Source: Campylobacter sp.
GTDB taxonomy: Bacteria; Campylobacterota; Campylobacteria; Campylobacterales; Campylobacteraceae
Direction: 5' to 3'
DNA: 15,685 nt
NCBI GenBank assembly: GCA_024680445.1
Contig: JAILCJ010000215.1
Location: forward strand, 1-15,685
This document shows positions 1 to 6,470 of this stretch, piece by piece. The translations under genes were made by a program, and so were the position numbers. Position 1 is the first letter of the stretch. The number at the start of each line of letters is the position of its first letter. The notes beneath the pieces were generated by a model. It saw nothing but the letters and a program-made list of their open reading frames with translations, had not been told where the DNA came from and did not search any database.

Positions 1-68
1 TTATATTTTAAAGTTAAAAATACTTTTATTTGTAAATTTGATATTTTAAAACGCTTTGATGAGAGTGG

Positions 69-110
69 GTGAATTTTGAGCGATTTTTGAAAAATACAGC
101 CAAAATTCAC
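69..110. repeat. 10-bp inverted repeat downstream of purM
   Basis: GTGAATTTTG at 69-78 is repeated in perfect inverted form as CAAAATTCAC at 101-110. The spacer contains a second small palindrome, ATTTTTGAAAAAT (83-95). Together they could fold into a long interrupted stem. The repeat lies 14 bases past the purM stop, but no T run follows on the minus strand. On the plus strand TTTTT begins about 7 bases after the stem. It could be a terminator for a plus-strand gene left of the window, or a weak purM terminator. The rest of 1-124 is AT-rich and I see no gene in it. Confidence 0.4.
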
Positions 111-124
111 GACTAAGTTTTTGT

Positions 125-1108
125 TTAAACTAAGCTAACACCATTTCCTTTGATGACTTCGCCGATTACGTAAGCATCGGAATTTGCAAGTATATTATCA
201 ACTTTATCCTTAGCCACTATCATAACCATACCAACGCCTGTATTAAAGGTGCGATAAAGCTCATTTTGTTCAACTATGCCATCAAAAATTTCATAAATTT
301 TTGGCATTTTTATGCTGGATTTTTCTATTTTGGCACCTAGTCCATTTGGAAAAACTCGTGGTAAATTTTCGATCAAACCGCCACCGGTAATGTGAGCAAG
401 GGCTTTAATATTTGTTTTTAGTGCTAAAAATTCTTTAACATAAATTCGCGTTGGACGCAAAAGTAAGTCTATGAGTTTTTCTCCGCCTAGTAAATCATCA
501 AATTTCAAGTTCTTTTCTTTTAAAACTTTTCTTGCCAAAGAGTAGCCATTTGAGTGAAGCCCTGTTGACGGCAAGGCGAGTAAGATATCGCCATTTTCAA
601 CAAATTTGCTTCTGTCTATTTCGTCTTGTTCGGCTATACCAACGGCAAATCCAGCCAAGTCAAAATCACCTTTTTCATACATAGATGGCATTTCGGCGGT
701 TTCGCCACCGATTAAGGCACAAGAAGCGAGTTTGCAGCCATTTGCTATGCCTTCGACTACAATTTTTGCACTATTTATGTCAAGTTTTGCCGTGGCATAA
801 TAGTCTAAAAAAAACAACGGTGTAGCAAAGTTGCAGATGAGGTCATTTACGCACATTGCGACTAAATCCTCGCCGACACCACTAAGTTTTTGTGCGTCTA
901 TGGCAAGTCGAAGTTTGGTGCCAACGCCGTCAGTTGCTGCTAAAATAGCTGGTTTTTTGTAGCCGCTTGGAAGTGAGATAGCCCCAGAAAATGAGCCGAT
1001 ACCGCCTAAAACAAGTGGAGTTGCGGTTGATTTTACGCATGGTTTTATTGCGTTTACAAATTCATTTCCAGCGTCTATATCGACACCAGCGTCTTTGTAG
1101 CTTATCAT
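125..1108 (-). CDS. purM: Phosphoribosylformylglycinamidine cyclo-ligase (AIR synthetase)
   Basis: PurM closes the imidazole ring in de novo purine synthesis: FGAM plus ATP gives aminoimidazole ribonucleotide, in the cytoplasm. The 327-residue product is near the usual length of bacterial PurM (about 330-345). It starts with the family opening SYKDAGVDIDAGN. The ATDGVGTKL segment (about residues 58-66) and GGETAEMP (about 133-140) are typical of the ATP-grasping PurM fold. HITGGGLIENLPR follows near residue 240. The start is ATG at 1108 with AAGGAT upstream. It stands alone on the minus strand, divergent from coaE. No other purine gene is visible in the window. Confidence 0.96.
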   Translation of the reverse strand: MISYKDAGVDIDAGNEFVNAIKPCVKSTATPLVLGGIGSFSGAISLPSGYKKPAILAATDGVGTKLRLAIDAQKLSGVGEDLVAMCVNDLICNFATPLFFLDYYATAKLDINSAKIVVEGIANGCKLASCALIGGETAEMPSMYEKGDFDLAGFAVGIAEQDEIDRSKFVENGDILLALPSTGLHSNGYSLARKVLKEKNLKFDDLLGGEKLIDLLLRPTRIYVKEFLALKTNIKALAHITGGGLIENLPRVFPNGLGAKIEKSSIKMPKIYEIFDGIVEQNELYRTFNTGVGMVMIVAKDKVDNILANSDAYVIGEVIKGNGVSLV

Positions 1109-1134
1109 TTTGTATCCTTGTTGAAATTTTGGCT

Positions 1135-1140
1135 ATTCTA
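1135..1140 (-). promoter_or_regulatory. Candidate purM -10 box
   Basis: On the minus strand TAGAAT (5 of 6 matches to TATAAT) lies in TTAGTTAGAATAG, about 27 bases before the purM ATG. That allows a short leader that includes the AAGGAT ribosome site. No clear -35 is visible, which is normal for Campylobacter sigma-70 promoters. Read by eye only. Confidence 0.4.
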
Positions 1141-1163
1141 ACTAATTTTAAATAAACATAGGG

Positions 1164-1169
1164 TAAAAT
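1164..1169 (+). promoter_or_regulatory. Candidate coaE -10 box
   Basis: TAAAAT in AGGGTAAAATT lies 22 bases before the coaE ATG. A start near 1176 would give a leader of about 16 bases containing TTGGAG, a good ribosome site. The box is back to back with the purM promoter candidate in an 83-bp divergent intergenic region. It matches TATAAT at 5 of 6 positions, in AT-rich DNA, so confidence is limited. Confidence 0.35.
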
Positions 1170-1191
1170 TTATCAAGAAATTGGAGTTAAA

Positions 1192-1788
1192 ATGAATAAA
1201 TTTAAAAAGGCTTATGTCATAACAGGTAGCATAGGGTGCGGCAAAAGTAGTGTTTGCGGAGTTTTAAAAACTCTTGGATTTGCCATTATTGATGCAGATG
1301 AAATTTCTCATGCCGAGCTTGAAAAATCTAGCTCGCAAATAGCCAAAATTTTTGGTAATGAAATTTTAAGTGCTGGTAAAATAGATAGGGCAAAACTCGG
1401 TAAAATCGTTTTTTCCGATAGGACAAAGCTAGCCATTTTGGAGGGGGTATTGCACCCTAAAATCAAAGCCGAAATTTTAAGACAAGCATCAAATTTGGAG
1501 AAAAAAGACAGGGTATATTTTGTTGATATTCCTTTGTATTTTGAACGAGAAAATTATAAAGAATTTGATAAAGTAGTAGTTGTTTATGCGCCAAAAGATG
1601 TGCTTATAAGTCGAGTAATGGCAAGAAATTCGCTAAGTTATGAACAAGCCAAGGCTAGGGTAGAACTTCAAATCGATATACAAAGCAAAAAAGATAGGGC
1701 AAATTTTGTTATTGACAATAGCAAATCACTAACACAGCTACAAACTCAAATTTTAAAATTTTTAGATACTATCAAAGCTAAGTACTAA
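1192..1788 (+). CDS. coaE: Dephospho-CoA kinase
   Basis: CoaE performs the last step of coenzyme A synthesis, ATP-dependent phosphorylation of the 3'-hydroxyl of dephospho-CoA. The 198-residue product has a P-loop GSIGCGKS at residues 12-19, the IDADEISH substrate segment near 33-40, VLHPKI near 86-91, and VVVVYAP near 128 followed by SRVMARNSLSYEQA, the lid and adenine-binding region. Length fits the family (about 195-205). The ATG at 1192 has TTGGAG ahead of it. It is the only plus-strand gene here and points toward the 3' end of queH. I recognise no functional link with either neighbour. Confidence 0.95.
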   Translation: MNKFKKAYVITGSIGCGKSSVCGVLKTLGFAIIDADEISHAELEKSSSQIAKIFGNEILSAGKIDRAKLGKIVFSDRTKLAILEGVLHPKIKAEILRQASNLEKKDRVYFVDIPLYFERENYKEFDKVVVVYAPKDVLISRVMARNSLSYEQAKARVELQIDIQSKKDRANFVIDNSKSLTQLQTQILKFLDTIKAKY

Positions 1789-1794
1789 AAATTC

Positions 1795-1835
1795 GCAACT
1801 AACGGCGATAACAAAGAAAAATTTTTGTTAGTTGC
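1795..1835. terminator. Hairpin between the converging coaE and queH genes
   Basis: GCAACTAAC (1795-1803) and GTTAGTTGC (1827-1835) form a perfect 9-bp stem that begins 6 bases after the coaE stop. Inside, AACAAA and TTTGTT could form an alternative stem. On the minus strand the hairpin is followed by GCGAATTTTTAG, a short T run, so it could end queH transcripts. On the plus strand the downstream bases are only moderately T-rich (TTGTTAGTTTGTT). A two-way terminator between convergent genes is plausible but the T runs are poor. Confidence 0.5.
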
Positions 1836-1882
1836 TTGTTAGTTTGTTAAAGTTATTGGTTTGAGTTTTGTTAGTGCAAGTT

Positions 1883-2956
1883 TTATATGATTTCTAAAAT
1901 TTCACGGCTATCGTTATAAATTTCGTTAGTGGCATTGATTTCATATTTGCCAGCTAAAATTTTATCTAGGATAATGATAGGGTTTAGGCTCATTTGCCCT
2001 GAAAGTTTTGCTCTGATTTTTACTTCAAATTCCAAATCAAATTTGGCTTTGCAAAGCGATAAAACATCTTTGAAATTTGAATTTGCAAGGCGGTTTAGTT
2101 CATCAATACTAAGCAAAATAACTCCATCTCGCAAGTTTTTGGCGATTTTACACTCATTTTCAAGCGTAAATTTGATAATTTTTCGTTTGAAATTTGAATA
2201 AAACAAAAAATAACTATGCAAACTTTTGCCATTAAATTTTAATAGCCCTCTTAGCAGGCGATAGTTAAGAAAATGTTGTCTAAAAAGTTCAAATTTGATA
2301 TTTTTATCCTCGCATTCCCTTACTTTTTCGTAAAGTTTTAGACGATCTTCGACGCAAGAAGGCAAAATTCTAGCGTATATATCGCTAAATAATTCTTGGC
2401 AAATTTGATTTTGGCTTTTGCGTTGGCGTTCTAAGGCAAAGACGCAACCGCAATAGTTTTGGTGATAAAGTTTGTCTTTTTTGGCTAGTAAAAATTGCTC
2501 ATTTGTGCCACCACCGACTCGAAAATCAACTGCATAAATTTGCAAATTTGTTCCAGTTACTGCTTTATTTAGTGAATTTTTTAGTTGAGTAAAGTCTTTT
2601 TTTGGACTCATTAAAAGCGTTGTGCTAATGGATTTTTCGCCGAGTTTTTGAGCTATTTGTGCGGTTTTGCCGACACGAAAATCAAAACAGTATTGACACC
2701 TTTTGCCTTTTTCTGGCTCGTCTTCAAGCCCTTTTGCTCCCTTTATCCATGCTTCATAGTCGTATTCGCCAAGTATTAGTTCGATACCAAGTTTTTGGCA
2801 AGAGCGTTTAACATCTTGATAACGCATTAAAAATTCGCTGTAAGGGTGGATGTTTGGATCGTAAAAATATCCGATAAGTTTTTCGTTTGGGAGTTCTTGT
2901 CTTAGTCGTTGTAAAAAGTAGTGGCTATCAACCGAGCAACAAATATGTACTAACAT
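1883..2956 (-). CDS. queH: Epoxyqueuosine reductase QueH (DUF208 family)
   Basis: QueH is the alternative enzyme for the last queuosine step, reducing epoxyqueuosine to queuosine in the wobble base of GUN-type tRNAs. It is unrelated in fold to QueG. The signature cysteines are all present: C6-C7 in HICCSVDS, C87-C90 in RCQYC, and C169/C171 in YHQNYCGC. The cysteines at 6, 7, 87 and 90 are the expected [4Fe-4S] ligands. The catalytic part ends near residue 190. A further 165 or so residues, rich in Lys, Phe and Leu, have no motif I recognise; shorter family members lack this tail. The ATG start matches the family N-terminus. It begins 3 bases after the T run of the trxB terminator and has no free Shine-Dalgarno site. 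Confidence 0.93.
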   Translation of the reverse strand: MLVHICCSVDSHYFLQRLRQELPNEKLIGYFYDPNIHPYSEFLMRYQDVKRSCQKLGIELILGEYDYEAWIKGAKGLEDEPEKGKRCQYCFDFRVGKTAQIAQKLGEKSISTTLLMSPKKDFTQLKNSLNKAVTGTNLQIYAVDFRVGGGTNEQFLLAKKDKLYHQNYCGCVFALERQRKSQNQICQELFSDIYARILPSCVEDRLKLYEKVRECEDKNIKFELFRQHFLNYRLLRGLLKFNGKSLHSYFLFYSNFKRKIIKFTLENECKIAKNLRDGVILLSIDELNRLANSNFKDVLSLCKAKFDLEFEVKIRAKLSGQMSLNPIIILDKILAGKYEINATNEIYNDSREILEII

Positions 2957-2959
2957 AGC

Positions 2960-2980
2960 AAAAAGGGGCGTTTGCCCCTA
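2960..2980 (-). terminator. Rho-independent terminator after trxB
   Basis: Minus-strand AGGGGC, loop AAAC, GCCCCT forms a 6-bp GC-rich stem at 2979-2964, followed by TTTTT (the first T also pairs). It begins 5 bases after the trxB stop codon. This is the most GC-rich hairpin in the window. The downstream queH ATG is at 2956, so termination and queH initiation share this spot. Confidence 0.85.
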
Positions 2981-2984
2981 AATT

Positions 2985-3923
2985 TTAATGTGAATTTTCT
3001 AAGTAGCCTATCGCACTTAGAGCAGCTACTGCACCGTCTGCGGCAGCGCTAATAACTTGTTTTGGAGCGTCTTGTCTTAGATCGCCAGCCGCAAAAAGAC
3101 CGGGTATGTTAGTTCGCATTTTTAGATCAACTTTAACTTGTCCATTTGCACACATTTCGCACAAAAAGCTACCGTCTTCTTGTTTTAAAATCTCATTTCT
3201 AACATCTAGTCCAACAAAGGTAAAAATGCCCGGTACTGGCAAGTCTCGTTCGCCGTCTTTTGTGTTTATTTTAACGCCTAACAATCCGCTTTCATCGCCA
3301 TAGGCTTCTTTTATGGTTGCACTAGTGATAAATTCTATTTTAGGGTTTTTTCTTGCATTTTCAAGCGTTGTTGGGGCCGCACGAAAGCCCTCACGTCTGT
3401 GTATGAGATATACTTTTGAAACGATATTTGCTAGATAAATCGCCTCTTCTATGGCTGTATCACCTCCGCCTAGCACGGCAACTTCTTTGTTTTTATAAAA
3501 AAATCCATCGCATGTTGCACAAGTGCTGATTCCTCGTCCAAAAAATTTATCTTCGCCTACAAAGCCAGCACGACGTGGTACTGAACCTGTACAAACAATG
3601 ACAGCCTTAGATTCATAAGTTTTATCATCTGCAACTTTTACGCTAAATGTTCCGTCTTGATTTTGCTTTATGCTTTCAACCATGCCCCATTTGTTTGCAA
3701 GTCCAAATTTGCTGCATTGTGCAAGCCATGTGCTCATAAAATCATAGCCACTTTCGCCCGGATTTTTTTGACCCGGATAGTTTTCTATTTCAGAGCTTGA
3801 AGTTATCTGTCCGCCCGGTTCGCCAAGCTCAAACATGATAACATTTTTTAAACCGCCTCTGGTTGCGTAAAGCCCGGCGCTAAGTCCAGCAGGTCCTGCA
3901 CCAACGATAATTAAGTCTAACAT
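2985..3923 (-). CDS. trxB: Thioredoxin-disulfide reductase
   Basis: TrxB is a flavoprotein that passes electrons from NADPH to thioredoxin. The 312-residue product has the FAD motif GAGPAG at residues 8-13, the redox pair C135-A-T-C138, the second nucleotide motif [10 protein letters not shown] after it, and HRREGFRA, the basic segment that selects [14 protein letters not shown] near the C-terminus is the second FAD contact. Length is standard for low-molecular-weight TrxB. The ATG at 3923 has AAAGG ahead of it. It lies 10 bases after a thioredoxin-like membrane gene and is the last gene of the trxA run, closed by a GC-rich terminator. Confidence 0.97.
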   Translation of the reverse strand: MLDLIIVGAGPAGLSAGLYATRGGLKNVIMFELGEPGGQITSSSEIENYPGQKNPGESGYDFMSTWLAQCSKFGLANKWGMVESIKQNQDGTFSVKVADDKTYESKAVIVCTGSVPRRAGFVGEDKFFGRGISTCATCDGFFYKNKEVAVLGGGDTAIEEAIYLANIVSKVYLIHRREGFRAAPTTLENARKNPKIEFITSATIKEAYGDESGLLGVKINTKDGERDLPVPGIFTFVGLDVRNEILKQEDGSFLCEMCANGQVKVDLKMRTNIPGLFAAGDLRQDAPKQVISAAADGAVAALSAIGYLENSH

Positions 3924-3933
3924 TTCATAGCCT

Positions 3934-4383
3934 TTAAATTTCTAAAATTTTTGAATCTTGCTTATAAACACCGTTTTTTTGCCTTTGTATCTCAACAGCA
4001 CTTGGTATGTGTTTGATATTTAGCAAATTTATAAGCTTTAAAATCGAGTTGATATCGGTACTAACATAGTTCATACTGCTGTTAGAATCGAGTCTTTGTT
4101 GATAGATATCAACCGCCAAAATGGGCAAACTCGTTTCGAGATTGCTTAAAACTTTTTGTATATCCATTTGCCTTGAACTAAACAAAACTAACAGATAGTT
4201 TTCATGTTTTGGCTCAAAAATATCGGTTTTTTCATATAGAACAAAATCCGAAAAATTTATGAATTTGTATCTTGAAAATCGATAGTCATTGTAAGCAAAG
4301 GCTATGGCTATCATAGCGGCTCCGAAAAACGAACCGAAAATATAAGTTAGGGGGAGTAAACTCCTCCTATCTCTTTGTTTCAT
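3934..4383 (-). CDS. Membrane-anchored thioredoxin-like protein lacking cysteines
   Basis: The product has 149 residues and I do not recognise it by name. A short basic N-terminus (KQRDRR) precedes one hydrophobic helix (about residues 10-30), so the rest should be periplasmic. A D-S-N-S-S glycosequon at N101 agrees. The soluble part recalls thioredoxin: a strand [10 protein letters not shown] (63-72) where thioredoxin carries its CxxC, a helix, a strand LPILAVDI (86-93), then [12 protein letters not shown] (121-132), close to FGIRSIPTMLFF of TrxA with the cis-proline at P127. There is no cysteine anywhere, so it cannot be a dithiol oxidoreductase. Its ATG overlaps the trxA stop (TAATG), so it is translationally coupled, and trxB follows. 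The fold is my inference. From memory C. jejuni has trxA and trxB adjacent without it. Confidence 0.75.
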   Translation of the reverse strand: MKQRDRRSLLPLTYIFGSFFGAAMIAIAFAYNDYRFSRYKFINFSDFVLYEKTDIFEPKHENYLLVLFSSRQMDIQKVLSNLETSLPILAVDIYQQRLDSNSSMNYVSTDINSILKLINLLNIKHIPSAVEIQRQKNGVYKQDSKILEI

Positions 4384-4697
4384 TAAAGAAGTGAATTAAG
4401 TTTTTCTGCTAGGAATTTTTTTGACTGAGCGCCAATTACCTGATCGACTACTTCACCATTTTTAAAGAAAAGCATAGTTGGAATAGATCTTATGCCAAAT
4501 TCTACTGCTAGTTCTTGTTGTTCGTCGGTATTTACCTTGCAAACTTTGGCTTTACCGTCAAAATCAGCAGCTAATTCTTCGATAACAGGTGCTATCATAC
4601 GGCATGGTCCGCACCATGGAGCCCAAAAATCTACTAGGGCAACGCCTTGCTTTGCTACATCAAAATTTTCTGATGTAAGTTCAATGTATTTTCCCAT
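4383..4697 (-). CDS. trxA: Thioredoxin
   Basis: TrxA is a small cytoplasmic dithiol protein that reduces disulfides in ribonucleotide reductase, peroxiredoxins and methionine sulfoxide reductase, and is itself reduced by TrxB. The 104 residues show the full fold. VDFWAPWCGPC places the active site at C29-C32, SIPT holds the cis-proline P73, and FFKNGE follows. One further cysteine sits at residue 53. The ATG at 4697 has AAGGAG at ideal spacing and a TATAAT box about 33 bases upstream, consistent with strong expression. It heads the unit trxA, thioredoxin-like gene, trxB. Confidence 0.98.
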   Translation of the reverse strand: MGKYIELTSENFDVAKQGVALVDFWAPWCGPCRMIAPVIEELAADFDGKAKVCKVNTDEQQELAVEFGIRSIPTMLFFKNGEVVDQVIGAQSKKFLAEKLNSLL

Positions 4698-4702
4698 TGT
4701 TT

Positions 4703-4735
4703 CTCCTTATTATTTATATAAAATGTGCCATTATA
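4703..4735 (-). promoter_or_regulatory. trxA promoter and ribosome site
   Basis: The minus strand carries a perfect TATAAT at 4735-4730, which predicts transcription from about 4723. AAGGAG follows at 4708-4703, 5 bases before the ATG. This is the cleanest promoter plus ribosome site pair in the window. Upstream DNA is A/T-rich without a -35 consensus. Confidence 0.75.
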
Positions 4736-4816
4736 CTACAAATATTTTAAATATAAAAGCAATATATTTATTAGCTTGGGTTTTTAAAATTTTATTGATT
4801 TTGCATAAAATGTATT

Positions 4817-4851
4817 ATCAAATTTGATGTAATTTTGAAATCAAATTTGAT
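4817..4851. repeat. Two copies of a 12-bp perfect palindrome
   Basis: ATCAAATTTGAT occurs at 4817-4828 and again at 4840-4851, start to start 23 bases, with 11 bases between. Each copy is self-complementary. As RNA the two copies can pair with each other into a 12-bp stem. The site lies 11 bases past the yraN stop and about 95-130 bases upstream of the predicted trxA start. It may be a weak yraN terminator (no good T run on the minus strand) or a paired operator. TCAAATTT-type words are frequent throughout the window, which weakens a specific-operator reading. Confidence 0.55.
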
Positions 4852-4862
4852 AGAGAAAAATT

Positions 4863-5201
4863 TTATAAACTAAGATTTTCTAGCCATTTTATCTCATCGT
4901 TTTCTATGGTGATTAGATCGATTTGATAATCATTTTGGCATTTGTATTTCATAAAATAAAAATCTATGGTTTTTAAAATTTTAGCCATTTTTTGGGGGGT
5001 TAAGCGGTAAATGGTGGCATAGTTTTTATCGCTTGCTTTGACTTCTATAAAGTGTAAAATTTCGTTTTTTTCGGCGATTATGTCTATTTCGCCAAAACGG
5101 CTGTGAAAATTTCTATGTAAAATTTCACAGCCTTGTTTTTTCAAAAATTTGCATGCTTCGTCTTCGCTATTAAATCCGAAAATATACTCTTTTAAACCCA
5201 A
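4863..5201 (-). CDS. YraN/UPF0102 family nuclease-like protein
   Basis: This is a 112-residue protein of the YraN (UPF0102) family, whose fold is related to PD-(D/E)xK nucleases. The key residues are visible: E38 and D40 in RFGEIDII, and E53-V-K55 in FIEVKA. The family's cellular role is unsettled; processing of recombination or replication intermediates is suspected. The only possible start is TTG at 5201. The codon order hom stop TAA, AAT, TTG keeps yraN in the same frame as hom, with an in-frame stop immediately upstream. Only a weak AGAG lies ahead of it, so translation probably depends on coupling to hom. Length is typical. Confidence 0.88.
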   Translation of the reverse strand: MGLKEYIFGFNSEDEACKFLKKQGCEILHRNFHSRFGEIDIIAEKNEILHFIEVKASDKNYATIYRLTPQKMAKILKTIDFYFMKYKCQNDYQIDLITIENDEIKWLENLSL

Positions 5202-5204
5202 ATT

Positions 5205-6470
5205 TTACATCTCTATACGCATCATAAATGGTTTTTCAAGTATGAAATCTTGGGCTTGAAGCAAGTTTATAACTCGTCTAACATCTGCTTCAAAGCTGGT
5301 GTGCGTTGTGAAAAATAGCGTTGTGTTTCGTTCTTCTTTTGAACCCGGTTTTTGTAAAAAGCTATCGATAGAAAGCTGGTTTTGGCTCATTATATTTGTT
5401 ATCTTTGCCAAGGTTCCAAGTTCATCAGCGACTTTTAGTCTGAAATAATACTTCGTTCGAATTTCGTTTTGTCCTAAAAGACCAAGACTTTTTTCGGTAA
5501 TAGGATTTTTAAAGCCAAGCATAGGTGTTTTTACCTTTCTAGCTATGGCGACAAGATCGCTTACAACCGCACTTGCCGTGGCTGCACCGCCAGCTCCGGG
5601 TCCATAAAACATGGTTTCACCAACCGCATCTCCAACTACGCTTATGGCGTTAGTTACACCAGAAGTTTTGGCTATCATTTTGTCTTTTGGGACAAGGGTT
5701 GGATGCACTCTAAGTTCGATTTTATCATCAAATTTTTTTGCTACCGCTAAAAGTTTGATACAAAAGTCAAAATCATTTGCGAAAAATATATCCTCGGCTG
5801 TGATTTTTTCTATGCCTTCTATCAAAATATCTTCTGGCACAGCATTTACGCCATAAGCGATACTTGCTAGTATCAAAAGCTTATGTGCTGTGTCGAATCC
5901 GCCTATATCAAAGCTAGGGTCGGCTTCTGCATAGCCAAGACTTTGTGCTTTTCTAAGAGCGTCAGCGAAATTTTCGCCCTTATTCATCATGGAGCTTAGG
6001 ATATAGTTGCTTGTACCGTTTAAAATTCCGTTTATGCTAATGATATGATTCGCACTAAGTCCTTCTCTTAAAGCACCTATTATAGGCACTCCGCCAGCAA
6101 CACTAGCTTCATAACCAAAAGGGGTTAAACCAGCCAAGCTTTGCAAGGTATAGCGGTGATAAGCCAAGAGCGCTTTGTTGGCGGTTACGACAGGTTTGCC
6201 AAGTTTTAAAATTTTACTTACAACTTCGTAAGGTTTTTCAATTCCGCCCATAAGTTCAACAAAAACATCTATATCATCACGGCTTGTAACAGCGTCCAAA
6301 TCGTCACTTAACTCGATATCGACATTGCGAAATTTGTTTAAATTCCTTACAACGCCAACAACAGGGATGATTTCTTCGCCACCACGAGCGGTGATTAATT
6401 CTTGGTTTTGTTTTAAAATTTTAATAACTGCTTCGCCTACTGTTCCAACACCTAAAATTGCAACTCTCAT
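5205..6470 (-). CDS. hom: Homoserine dehydrogenase (with ACT domain)
   Basis: The enzyme reduces aspartate semialdehyde to homoserine, the branch point to threonine and methionine. The 421 residues contain an N-terminal NAD(P) fold with GVGTVG at 7-12, K99 in VVTANKALLA, the substrate segment NGTSNYIL (151-158), ADPSFDIGGFDTAHK (183-197) with the conserved acidic residues and K197, and a C-terminal ACT domain from about residue 343 (FRLKVADELGTLAKITNI). An ACT domain normally gives feedback control by an amino acid, often threonine. It is not fused to aspartate kinase. The ATG overlaps the aminotransferase stop (ATGA), so the two are coupled. Confidence 0.97.
   Translation of the reverse strand: MRVAILGVGTVGEAVIKILKQNQELITARGGEEIIPVVGVVRNLNKFRNVDIELSDDLDAVTSRDDIDVFVELMGGIEKPYEVVSKILKLGKPVVTANKALLAYHRYTLQSLAGLTPFGYEASVAGGVPIIGALREGLSANHIISINGILNGTSNYILSSMMNKGENFADALRKAQSLGYAEADPSFDIGGFDTAHKLLILASIAYGVNAVPEDILIEGIEKITAEDIFFANDFDFCIKLLAVAKKFDDKIELRVHPTLVPKDKMIAKTSGVTNAISVVGDAVGETMFYGPGAGGAATASAVVSDLVAIARKVKTPMLGFKNPITEKSLGLLGQNEIRTKYYFRLKVADELGTLAKITNIMSQNQLSIDSFLQKPGSKEERNTTLFFTTHTSFEADVRRVINLLQAQDFILEKPFMMRIEM

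Noticed and set aside
1883..2956. Sequons in QueH (E-I-N-A-T) and QueE (E-S-N-A-T) as glycosylation sites
   Set aside because: Both are cytoplasmic enzymes that PglB cannot reach. They serve as the chance background for the envelope-protein sequons.
2954..2990. A preQ1 riboswitch in front of queH
   Set aside because: The hairpin is followed by a T run, not the A-rich tail and ribosome site of a preQ1 aptamer. It reads as the trxB terminator.
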